Below, one piece after another: positions 29,606 to 37,580 of a DNA stretch of 64,000 nt. The notes under the pieces were generated by a model that did not search any database, had not been told where the DNA came from, and saw nothing but the letters and a program-made list of their open reading frames with translations. The stretch spans positions 1 through 64,000 of the forward strand of contig CAVZOJ010000020.1 in the NCBI GenBank assembly GCA_963776845.1. The letters run 5' to 3'. Every line of letters begins with the position of its first letter. Position 1 is the first letter of the stretch. This stretch comes from Roseitranquillus sp963776845. Its GTDB lineage: Bacteria; Pseudomonadota; Alphaproteobacteria; Rhodobacterales; Rhodobacteraceae. Position numbers and translations under genes: made by a program.

Positions 29606-30903
29606 CCCTGGTCCTCCGCGATGAGGTGGAAGAACGTGCCGCTCACGTTACCCCGCACCGATCCGGTCTCCGGGACCGGCGCTCCGTCGGCGTCCGCCAC
29701 GTCCGCGAGCGGCTGGTCGGGCTGGTCGACGATCGTCGAGTAATGAAACTCGTGCCCGCGCAGCATCGTCCCGCCAAAGGCGCGGGACGGCGCGCGCAGG
29801 TGCGCACGGCGGTAGCCCAGATGGAACTTGCGCCGCTCGTAGCTCGTCACGAGGCCCAGGAGACCGGCCATCCGGTGGTGCACGCCGTCCTTGTCGATCA
29901 GCGCCTCGCCCAGCGCCATGTAGCCGCCGCATTCGCCGTGGACGGGGCGGGTCTCGGCATGGCGTGCAAGCCCGTCTCGGAACCGCTCTGCCGCCGCGAG
30001 CGGGCCGGCGTGAAGCTCCGGGTAGCCGCCGGGCAGCCAGACCAGATCTGCGGTGGCGTCGGGCGGCTCGTCGGCCAGCGGCGAGAAGGGCAGGATCTCC
30101 GCCCCCGCGCGGCGCCAGCCTTCCAGCAGGTGCGGGTAGGTGAAGGAGAAGGCGGTGTCCCGCGCCAGCGCGATCCGCTGCGCCGGTGGTCGCGGCAGGT
30201 CGCCCGCCGGCGGCAGCGCGCCGGCTGAGGCAGCGTCGCGGATCGCCGCGAGATCGACGTGCTCGCGCAGGAAGGCCGCGTAACCGGCGATCGCGGCCTC
30301 GAGGTCGGGGTGCTCGACGGCCTGGATCAGCCCGAGGTGCCTTTCCGGCAGGGCGAGGTCGCCGCGCCGGGGAAGGGCGCCGAGAACCGTCATCCCGACC
30401 TGCTGCATCCCAAGGCGGATCAGCCGCTCGTGGCGTGGGCTCGCGACACGGTTGAGAATGACGCCGGCGAGCGGCGCATCGCCGTACCTGTCGAACCCAA
30501 GCGCCGTTGCCGCCGCCGATTGCGCTTGACCGCCGACGTCGAGGACCAGCACGACAGGCCAGCCCATTCGCTCCGCCACCTCGGCCGAGGCGCCGAACCC
30601 CGTGGCGCCGCGCGTCGCGACGGAATCGTAGAGCCCCATCGAGCCTTCTGCGACGACGACGTCTGCACCTGCCGCCTGGGCCGCGATTGCACCCATCAGT
30701 GACGCGTCCATTGCCCACGTGTCGAGGTTGAAAGACGACCGCCCCGCAGCCGCGAGGTGGAAGGCGGGGTCGATGTAGTCCGGGCCGCTCTTGAACGGCT
30801 GGACCGCCAAACCGTCTTCGGCGAAACATCGGAGCAACCCGAGCATGACGGTCGTCTTCCCGGTGCCGGAGCTCGGCGCCGACACCATCAGGCCGGGCGG
30901 CAT
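29602..30903 (-). CDS. cobB: Hydrogenobyrinic acid a,c-diamide synthase
   Basis: Amidates the a and c side chains of hydrogenobyrinic acid using glutamine and ATP; 433 residues. The ATP loop is VSAPSSGTGKTTVMLGLL near residue 6, the synthetase core has FKSGPDYIDPAFHLAAAG, and the C-terminal glutaminase has the nucleophile Cys in VHGECGGYMALGEALID. ATG 30903 gives the usual length; Met 31011 is a longer alternative with no better ribosome site. About 270 bp separate it from cobM, an unusually large gap for this run. Confidence 0.9.
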   Translation of the reverse strand: MPPGLMVSAPSSGTGKTTVMLGLLRCFAEDGLAVQPFKSGPDYIDPAFHLAAAGRSSFNLDTWAMDASLMGAIAAQAAGADVVVAEGSMGLYDSVATRGATGFGASAEVAERMGWPVVLVLDVGGQAQSAAATALGFDRYGDAPLAGVILNRVASPRHERLIRLGMQQVGMTVLGALPRRGDLALPERHLGLIQAVEHPDLEAAIAGYAAFLREHVDLAAIRDAASAGALPPAGDLPRPPAQRIALARDTAFSFTYPHLLEGWRRAGAEILPFSPLADEPPDATADLVWLPGGYPELHAGPLAAAERFRDGLARHAETRPVHGECGGYMALGEALIDKDGVHHRMAGLLGLVTSYERRKFHLGYRRAHLRAPSRAFGGTMLRGHEFHYSTIVDQPDQPLADVADADGAPVPETGSVRGNVSGTFFHLIAEDQG

Positions 30904-31172
30904 CCGCCCCGCGCCGCCGCGTGCCTCCGCCTTTGGCAAACTCGACGGCGTGGCCGCGGTGTCGGGCCGGGCTGCGGCGACCGGGGGTCCGCTCCCATCG
31001 GGGAGCAACATTGCCGGCCGCGCGTGACCGGCGGCTCCGGAGGGATGCAATTCTCCGCGATCCACGGGCACTTTACTCACGGTCGGCCGTAGCCTCGCCG
31101 GTCGACGACACAGTCCGGGACCAGGCGTGGCGCGGCGTCGCCGGGGCGCAGGCGCCGCGCGGAAGACCGACG

Positions 31173-31959
31173 TCACCCATGTTCGCCGGTCCCCGATGCG
31201 TCGGTGGCGCGGGGGCGGTAGCGCCGCTCGTAGTCCGCGGCGTAAAGGCGACTTTCGTCGAAGCCCTCCGCCGCCAGCGCGCGGCCGACCAGGATCAGCG
31301 CGGTGCGCGTGATGCCTTCGCCGACGTCGTCCTCGATCGTCGCGAGCGTTCCGCGAACGACGCGCTCGTCCGGCCAACTCGCCCGATACACGACTGCTAC
31401 CGGACACTCTTGGCCGTAGTGCGGCACCAGATCCGCAACCACGCGGCCAAGGCTCTGTACCGACAGATGGATCGCCAGCGTCGCTCCCGTGGTGCCGAAG
31501 GCCGCCAGCGTCTCGCCCGCGCGGCATCGCCGACGCGCGGCCAGGCGTCCGTGTCAGCACCACGGACTGAGCGACGCCCGGCAGTGTCAGCTCGGCGTTG
31601 AGGGCCGCTGCCGACGCCGCGAAGGACGGCACCCCGGGCGTCACCGTGAACGGGATCGCCTCGGCGCGCAGCCGCCGGATCTGCTCGCCCATCGCCGACC
31701 AGACCGACAGGTCGCCCGAATGCAGCCGCGCGACATCGTGGCCCGCAGAATGCGCCGCCCGGCACTCCGCGATGATCGCGTCAAGGTCCATGGGTGCCGT
31801 GTTCACGATGCGCGCACCGGCTGGACAGTGAGCCAAAACACCTTCCGGAACCAGCGATCCGGCATAGAGGCAGACCGGGCAGGCCCCGATCAGATCCCGA
31901 CCGCGAAGCGTCAGCAGGTCCGCCGCACCGGGCCCTGCGCCGATGAAGTGAACGCTCAT
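31173..31959 (-). CDS. cobM: Precorrin-4 C11-methyltransferase, frameshifted
   Basis: Methylates precorrin-4 at C-11. Motifs: VHFIGAGPGAADLLTLRGRDL, DVARLHSGDLSVWSAMGEQ, VTPGVPSFAASAAALNAEL. One extra base around 31516-31524 breaks the frame after RTPGRASAMP; the restored sequence AGETLAAFGTTGATLAIHLS leads into the normal end (DESRLYAADYERRYRP). The length is 3n+1, consistent with a single insertion. ATG 31959 has GGGAGGG just upstream and overlaps the cobE stop. Confidence 0.88.
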
Positions 31960-32324
31960 ACATCCCTCCCCATGGCGATCGCACACGTCGCCATCCGATC
32001 GTCCGACACGTGGCGGCGGGAGAGCAACCGCGCGCCATCTCCTGCTGCTGCCATGGCGGCCGCCTCGGCGACGCTGCCGGTGCGCCGCGCTGCTCGCACA
32101 CGTGGTGATTGCGTCGGCGTCCGCATGGCCTCTAGTGCCGGGGCGGCGACCGCGATCACCGGGACGTCCAGGGTGTGTGCAAGCTGCACAACGCAGGCCG
32201 CGCCCACCTTGTCCTCCGGCGCGGCCACCCGATCGACCCGGGACGCGCCGGCGGCCCGCAGCAGCGCCTGCCTCAGGCTGTCGGCCGTGGCCGCGTCGCG
32301 AAAGCCGAAGCCCGCGACGATCAT
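31956..32324 (-). CDS. cobE: CobE / CbiG C-terminal-type protein
   Basis: A 122-residue protein of the CobE family, matching the C-terminal domain of CbiG, needed for efficient aerobic cobalamin synthesis though its exact chemistry is unsettled. Conserved features: MIVAGFGFRDAATADSLR at the start, a central VAAPEDKVGAACVVQLAHTL, and SVAEAAAMAAAGDGARLL near the end. Coupled on both sides by ATGA overlaps with cobL upstream and cobM downstream. The frame is intact. Confidence 0.88.
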   Translation of the reverse strand: MIVAGFGFRDAATADSLRQALLRAAGASRVDRVAAPEDKVGAACVVQLAHTLDVPVIAVAAPALEAMRTPTQSPRVRAARRTGSVAEAAAMAAAGDGARLLSRRHVSDDRMATCAIAMGRDV

Positions 32325-33521
32325 CGCGTCACGCTCCACTGGACGACCGGATAGGCCGACCGCCAGCCCCGCTTCGAGCCGAGCGGCGCGGCGGTGGCGA
32401 GCTCGATGCGCATCAGCTCTCCTCCAGCTTTCTCCTGCCACACTGACAGCAGCGCCTCGGACTCTAGGGTCACCGCGTTCGCGACGATTCGCGTGCCGGG
32501 GTCGAGCCGTTGCCAGAGCGCCACGAGCAGGCGCCTCCGAGAGGCCGCCGCCGACGAACACCGCGTCCGGTTGCGGCAGATCGGCCAGCGCGGCAGGCGC
32601 GTCTCCAATCACCACCTCCAGGCGGTCGACGCCCAACCGGTCGGCGTTCCGGCGAAGCCGGTCCGCGCGGTCGGGGCGAGCCTCGACCGCGTTTGCCGTC
32701 GTTGTCGGGTGGCTCAGCAGCCACTCGATCGCGATGGAGCCCGAGCCAGAACCGATGTCCCAGAGCCGCTCTCCCGGCCGCGGGGCCAGCGCTGAGAGCG
32801 TCAGTGCGCGGACGGGCCGCTTGGTGATCTGACCGTCGCTGTCGAAAAGTGCATCCGGGCGCCCGGATGCCCACGGCATGGCCACCCCGTCCCCCTCGAC
32901 CTCCAGCGCGGCACAGACGGGATGCACCACGTCGTGGAGGTCGAAGCCTTCCGCCGTCATGTCGCGCACCCGCTCCCGCGGACCGCCGAGCGCCTCCATG
33001 ACCCTGAGCCGCGACGCGCCGAAGCCGCGCTCCGAGACGAACCGCGCCAGCGCCCCCACCGCGTCGCCGTCGCGAAGCAACACCAGAATCCGCGCGCCCG
33101 GCGCCAGGTGCGGCCGCAGGCGCGACAGCGGGGCCGCGTGAAGGCCGAGGCAGACCGTCCGCTCCAACGCCCAGCCAAGCCGTGCGGCCGCGAGCGAGAA
33201 CGTCGACGGCCCGGGCAGCACGCGCCACGACCCTTCCGGCAGCTCCCGCGCGACGACGCTCCCGGCGCCGAACCAGAACGGGTCGCCCGAGGCGAGGACC
33301 GCGACCCGCCGCCCTGTCAGGGCCCTCAAGCGAGGCAGGCCGTCGGCGAAGGGTGCCGGCCACTCGACCTTCTCCGCGTCGCCCTCCGGCACCAGCGACA
33401 AGTGCCTTGGCGGACCCATCACCACCTCCGCTTCGACCAGCGCGCGCCGGCTTGCGGCGGGAAGCCCGTCCGGGCCATCCTCGCCGAGCCCTACGATCGT
33501 CAGCCACGGACCCTCAGCCAT
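32321..33521 (-). CDS. cobL: Precorrin-6Y C5,15-methyltransferase (decarboxylating), frameshifted
   Basis: Bifunctional enzyme making precorrin-8. The N-terminal CobL/CbiE methylase (WLTIVGLGEDG, RVAVLASGDPFWFGAG, VLPGPSTFSLAAARLG) is followed by a CbiT-like methyltransferase/decarboxylase (RLWDIGSGSGSIAIEWLL, DAVFVGGGLSEA). An extra base at 32530-32531 breaks the frame after LSEA; LLVALWQRLDPGTRIVANAV then restores the C-terminus. The length is 3n+1. ATG 33521 shares a CATG palindrome with the start of cobK on the other strand, so the two genes share start-codon bases. Confidence 0.9.
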
Positions 33522-34266
33522 GCGCCCAAACCTTCTGATCCTCGGCGGGACCACGGAGGCGAGCGCGCTTGCATCCCTCGTCGCCCAGCGCGGTCTCGCC
33601 GCCACGCTGTCCTACGCCGGCCGGGTCGAGCGGCCCCGGCCGCAGCCGGTGGCGCACCGGGTCGGCGGTTTCGGCGGAGCCGCGGGGCTCCGCGACTGGC
33701 TGCGGGCAGAGCGCATCACGCATGTCGTCGACGCCACACACCCCTTCGCCGACCAGATGAGCCGCAATGCCGTCGAAGCCTGCGCCGCCGCCGGCGTGCC
33801 GCTGGTTGCGCTCACTCGCCCGCCCTGGGCGCGCCAGCCGGGCGACGACTGGACGGAGGTCGCCGACGTCCCCGCCGCCGTGTCCGCGCTCGCCGGTCCC
33901 CCGCGCCGCGTCATGCTGGCTGTGGGGCGCCTGTCGCTCGCGGCGTTCGCAGCCCAGCCGCAGCACAGGTACCTGCTCCGACTCGTGGATCCTCCGGCGC
34001 AGCCGCCGCCCTTGCCGCACCATGATGTCGTCGTGTCTCGCGGTCCGTTCACGGCGGAGGAGGACGCCGCGCTGATGCGGGCGCATGACGTCGACTTGGT
34101 CGTCTCCAAGAATTCCGGCGGCAGCGGCGCCCGGGCAAAGATCGACGCCGCCCGCGCCCTCTCCCTGCCTGTCCTGATGGTCGGCCGTCCGCCGGTGCCG
34201 GCCAGGCGCGAAGTCTTCGCCGCAGACGACGTGCTGGCTTGGCTCGACGAGACCGTGCCGTCCTGA
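33520..34266 (+). CDS. cobK: Precorrin-6A reductase
   Basis: NADPH-dependent reduction of precorrin-6A to 6B; 248 residues. Family motifs: LILGGTTEASALASLVAQRG at the N-terminus, HVVDATHPFADQMSRNAVEAC, VMLAVGRLSLAAF, VVSRGPFTAEEDAALMRAHD, VVSKNSGGSGARAKIDAAR. It is the only plus-strand gene in the long minus-strand ring cluster. ATG 33520 overlaps the cobL ATG on the opposite strand by two bases, so its promoter must lie inside cobL. The frame is intact. Confidence 0.93.
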   Translation: MRPNLLILGGTTEASALASLVAQRGLAATLSYAGRVERPRPQPVAHRVGGFGGAAGLRDWLRAERITHVVDATHPFADQMSRNAVEACAAAGVPLVALTRPPWARQPGDDWTEVADVPAAVSALAGPPRRVMLAVGRLSLAAFAAQPQHRYLLRLVDPPAQPPPLPHHDVVVSRGPFTAEEDAALMRAHDVDLVVSKNSGGSGARAKIDAARALSLPVLMVGRPPVPARREVFAADDVLAWLDETVPS

Positions 34267-34274
34267 GCGCGCTC

Positions 34275-35015
34275 TCACGCGGACCTCGGCGTATAGACCC
34301 AAGGAATGCCGTCGCGTTCCAGCACGCGCGTCGCCGGCGAGCCCACGATCACCAGCGTCCGCATGTCCGCCATCTCGGGCTCGGCGCGCGACAGCGGCAC
34401 GACGCGCACCGCCTCTTCGGGCGTAGAGACGGCGCGGGCGAAGATGATCGGCCTCTCCCCGGTTTCTCGCAACACCTCCAGCGTCCGCGCGAAGCCCTCG
34501 GGTCGTGCACGACTGCGCGGGTTGTAGAGCGCCATCGCGAACTCGGCCTCTGCCGCGAGCCGCAGGCGCCGCTCGATCAGCGCCCACGGCTTGAGGTTGT
34601 CGCTGAGGTTGATCGCGCAGAAATCGTGTCCAAGCGGCGCACCCACTCGCGCTGCAGCCGCCAGCATCGCGGTGATCCCCGGCAGCACCCGAATGTCGAG
34701 GGCGCGCCACGCATCGGGTCCCGCCTCCACGGCCTCGAAGACCGCCGCGGCCATCGCGAAGACGCCGGGATCTCCCGACGAGACGACGACAACCCGGCGC
34801 CCCTCCGCCGCCATCCCGAGCGCATGCCGCGCCCGATCCAGCTCTTCCCGGTTGTCCGTCTCGTGGCGCGCCAGGCCGGGACGTTCGGCCACGCGCGCAA
34901 CGTAGGGGGCATAGCCGACGACGTCCGTCGCCTCTGCGAGCGCCGCCGAGACCTCCGGCGTCACCAGTCGCCCGGCTCCGGGCCCCAGGCCCGCGACAAA
35001 GAGCCATCCGGTCAC
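34275..35015 (-). CDS. cobJ: Precorrin-3B C17-methyltransferase
   Basis: Methylates C-17 and contracts the ring, making precorrin-4; 246 residues. Motifs: LFVAGLGPGAGRLVTPEV, VVVVSSGDPGVFAMAAAVFE, VLPGITAMLAAAARVGAPLG, FCAINLSDNLKPW and ALYNPRSRARPEGF. The GTG start at 35015 overlaps the cobI stop (GTGA). It is the end of the cobN-G-H-I-J run, converging on cobK with an eight-base gap. The frame is intact. Confidence 0.93.
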   Translation of the reverse strand: MTGWLFVAGLGPGAGRLVTPEVSAALAEATDVVGYAPYVARVAERPGLARHETDNREELDRARHALGMAAEGRRVVVVSSGDPGVFAMAAAVFEAVEAGPDAWRALDIRVLPGITAMLAAAARVGAPLGHDFCAINLSDNLKPWALIERRLRLAAEAEFAMALYNPRSRARPEGFARTLEVLRETGERPIIFARAVSTPEEAVRVVPLSRAEPEMADMRTLVIVGSPATRVLERDGIPWVYTPRSA

Positions 35016-35734
35016 GGTCGCCGCCCGTGACCGTGCACGACGATCAGCGAGAAGTAGGGCGCCGGCCCCTTAGCATCTTTCAGCTTCACGACCCGCTCCT
35101 CGGGCATCGAGGCGCACTCCACCAGCCAGGCTGCCTCCTCGCGCGCCGCCGTTCCGAGGGCCCTGCGTACCTTGTCGAGGTTGCGCCCCAGCTTCATCAC
35201 GATCAGCGCGTCGCTGTCGGCCATCCTGCGCGCCAGTTCGTCCTCCGGCAGGGTGCCCATCAGCACCGTCAGCACGTCGTCGCCCCAGGTCACCGGCAGG
35301 CCCGTGGCGGTCCAGGCCGCCGACATGCCGGTGATGGCAGGAACCACCTCCACGCGGGCACGTCCGATGAGCCGCGCGTGAAGGTGCATGAAGGACCCGT
35401 AGAAGAACGGGTCCCCCTCGCAGAGCACCACGACGTCGTCCCCGGTCTCGGCAATCTCGAGGAGGCGCGTCGTCCACGCCTCGTAGAAGCAGGCGAGCGT
35501 GGTTCGGTAGCAGCCGCCGTCGAACGGCAGCTCGGTGGTCACCGGGTACTCCATCGCGTATTCGATTGCGTCGGCGCGGAGCATCCCCTCGACGATCTGA
35601 CGCGCGCGTCCCTGCCGGCCCTCCTTGCGGAAGAACGCCACGTGGCGCGCAGCGCGCAGCAGCCGGTCGGCCCGGACGCTCATCAGGTCCGGGTCGCCCG
35701 GGCCGAGGCCGACGCCGTGGATCTTGCCCGTCAT
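35012..35734 (-). CDS. cobI: Precorrin-2 C20-methyltransferase
   Basis: Methylates precorrin-2 at C-20 to precorrin-3A; 240 residues. Motifs: HGVGLGPGDPDLMSVRADRL, VVVLCEGDPFFYGSFMHLHA, VVPAITGMSAAWTATGLPVTWGD is the second substrate loop in shortened form (PAITGMSAAW), and LIVMKLGRNLDKVRRAL near the end. ATG 35734 overlaps the cobH stop. The frame is intact. Confidence 0.93.
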   Translation of the reverse strand: MTGKIHGVGLGPGDPDLMSVRADRLLRAARHVAFFRKEGRQGRARQIVEGMLRADAIEYAMEYPVTTELPFDGGCYRTTLACFYEAWTTRLLEIAETGDDVVVLCEGDPFFYGSFMHLHARLIGRARVEVVPAITGMSAAWTATGLPVTWGDDVLTVLMGTLPEDELARRMADSDALIVMKLGRNLDKVRRALGTAAREEAAWLVECASMPEERVVKLKDAKGPAPYFSLIVVHGHGRRP

Positions 35735-36361
35735 TCCGCCCGGCTCGCCAGGGCGTTCACCGCCGCGACCGTGATTGCGCTGCCGCCGAGCCGTCCTTCG
35801 ACGACGCAGCAGCGAGCGGGCTGCGCCTCCCACAGCGCCGCCTTGCTCTCGGCCGCGCCGACGAAGCCCACGGGGCAGCCGACGATCGCGGCAGGAGGCG
35901 GGCAGTCAGGATCCTCGAGCATGTTCAGCAGATGGAAGAGTGCCGTCGGGGCGTTGCCGATGGCGACGATCGCCCCGGAGAGCTGCGGCCGCCACAGTTC
36001 CAGCGCGGCGGCGGACCGCGTGGTGCCGAGGCGGGCGGCGAGGCCCGGCACCTGTGGATCGTGCAGGGTGCAGACGACCTCGTTCCCGGCAGGCAGCCTC
36101 GGCCGCGTGATGCCTTCGCTGACCATGCGCGCGTCGCAGAGGATCGGCGCCCCCGCCTCCAGCGCGCATCGCGCGGCCGCGACGAAGTCGCGAGAGAAGC
36201 GGATGTGCGGCGCGAGCGCGACCATGCCGGCGGCGTGGATCATCCGGACGGCGACCTGCTCCTCGTCCGCGCGCGAAGCGTCCTAGCTCCGCCTCGGCCC
36301 GGATCGTCGCGAAGGAGCGGGCGTAGATCGCCGCGCCGTCCGTTTCGTACTCGTGTGGCAT
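35731..36361 (-). CDS. cobH: Precorrin-8X methylmutase, frameshifted
   Basis: Moves the C-11 methyl to C-12, giving hydrogenobyrinic acid; about 210 residues. It starts MPHEYETDGAAIYARSFATI, and the core keeps APHIRFSRDFV, GAPILCDARMVSEGI and AIGNAPTALFHLL. One extra base (or loss of a GC pair) near 36267-36276 breaks the frame at RFAR; correcting it gives ADEEQVAVRMIHAAG. ATG 36361 overlaps the cobG stop. The length is 3n+1. Confidence 0.88.
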
Positions 36362-37479
36362 CAGAGCCGGTCCGCCTCCGCCAGGATCTGCTCGGGCGAG
36401 AGCCCGCGACGCGCGGGGCTATCCCATGCGCAGCCGCCCCGCACCAGATCGAACCGGCCATCGCGTCCCACCAGCGTCACTGCGGCGCGTCGCGGACGCG
36501 CGCAGCCCTTGGCGCAGCCCGAGACATGCAGGCCCGGCACCGAATTCGCCAGCGCGCGGGCCAGCTCCCGCGTCCTGACCGTAGCCGTCGCGCAGGCAGG
36601 CATGCCGGGGCACGCGTCGACCGCGAGGAGCGGGTCGCCCGGCGCCGTCGCAAAGGGCAGGCCGGGCACGGTGCGGCCGCCTTCGATGAGAAACAGCCGC
36701 CCCGGCGCGAGCCGGAGCGCCGCAGCGCCGGTCATGCGCATCGCGTCCTCGAGCGCCGCCGCCGGCATCTGTCCGAACGGGGCGCCGAGGAGCGGTCCAA
36801 GCGGCGTCGTACCGGGCGCCAGGGTCATGCGCGCCGCAGGCCGCACGGCGCGCCATTCTCCAGGCAGAGCGGCACTCAGGTCCCGCGCCCGCCGTGCATC
36901 GCCGCGGCGCTCTGCGAACCATCGCGCCATCTCGATCATGGCGTCTACTGCTCTCCCTGCGATCACGTCGCGGCCCCGCTCCGAGCCGTCGAGGCGGGCG
37001 ACGAGGCCGCCTTCGGCGCAGCGCTCGACGCGGATGTCGGCTGACGCGTCGGAGAGGAGCGGCGCCTGCCCCGTGTCGACCGCAAAGCCGAACTTCGCCG
37101 GCAGGGCCGGCAACTCAGAAAGGCGTGCGCAAAGTTCCGTCGCAATCGCCTCCGTCGCATCGCCGGCATGCCAGAGCGGAGACACGAGCACGTTGCGCCG
37201 CGCCTCGGTCTCCTGGTCCGCGTCGAGCAAGCCCAGGTCGCGAAGCTCAGCAAGCAGAGGCGCGTGCCGCGCTTCGGCGATGCCCCTGACTTGCAGATTG
37301 GCGCGGCTGGTGATCTCCAGCACGCCATTGCCATGACGACGGGCGAGGTCGCAGAGCGCCCGGACCTGATCGCCCGTCAGACGCCCCAGCGGCGGGCGGA
37401 CGCGCACGATCAGGCCGTCGCCCGAAGCCATCGGCCGGAAGGCGCTTGGGCACCATCCTTTCGCCTCGGGCCGGGTCAC
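36361..37479 (-). CDS. cobG: Precorrin-3B synthase
   Basis: Oxygen-dependent hydroxylation and lactone formation on precorrin-3A, the marker step of the aerobic route; 372 residues, nitrite/sulphite reductase superfamily. Ferredoxin-like halves and Cys ligands for the [4Fe-4S]/haem-type centre are visible in CPGMPACATATVRT and GLHVSGCAKGCARP. The N-terminus KGWCPSAFRPMASGDGL is typical. GTG start at 37479 overlaps the stop of a 34-codon frame that links it to cobN. The frame is intact. Confidence 0.93.
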   Translation of the reverse strand: MTRPEAKGWCPSAFRPMASGDGLIVRVRPPLGRLTGDQVRALCDLARRHGNGVLEITSRANLQVRGIAEARHAPLLAELRDLGLLDADQETEARRNVLVSPLWHAGDATEAIATELCARLSELPALPAKFGFAVDTGQAPLLSDASADIRVERCAEGGLVARLDGSERGRDVIAGRAVDAMIEMARWFAERRGDARRARDLSAALPGEWRAVRPAARMTLAPGTTPLGPLLGAPFGQMPAAALEDAMRMTGAAALRLAPGRLFLIEGGRTVPGLPFATAPGDPLLAVDACPGMPACATATVRTRELARALANSVPGLHVSGCAKGCARPRRAAVTLVGRDGRFDLVRGGCAWDSPARRGLSPEQILAEADRL

Positions 37480-37580
37480 GCCGGCGCCTCCGACGAACAG
37501 CTGGAGTGCTTGGGCGGAAAATGCCCCCGGCTAAGCGACGCGATCGTAAGAGGTCCCACCCGACAAGTCTCGAGAAGCAT
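37476..37580 (-). CDS. 34-codon frame bridging cobN and cobG
   Basis: Tiny open frame that exactly fills the cobN-cobG gap. Its ATG overlaps the cobN stop (TGATG) and its stop overlaps the cobG GTG start (GTGA), so ribosomes could pass from cobN through it to cobG. The predicted 34-residue peptide starts MLLETCRVGPLTIASLSRGH and has two Cys and two His. No family is recognised. It may be a real small protein or only a coupling device. Confidence 0.4.
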   Translation of the reverse strand: MLLETCRVGPLTIASLSRGHFPPKHSSCSSEAPA

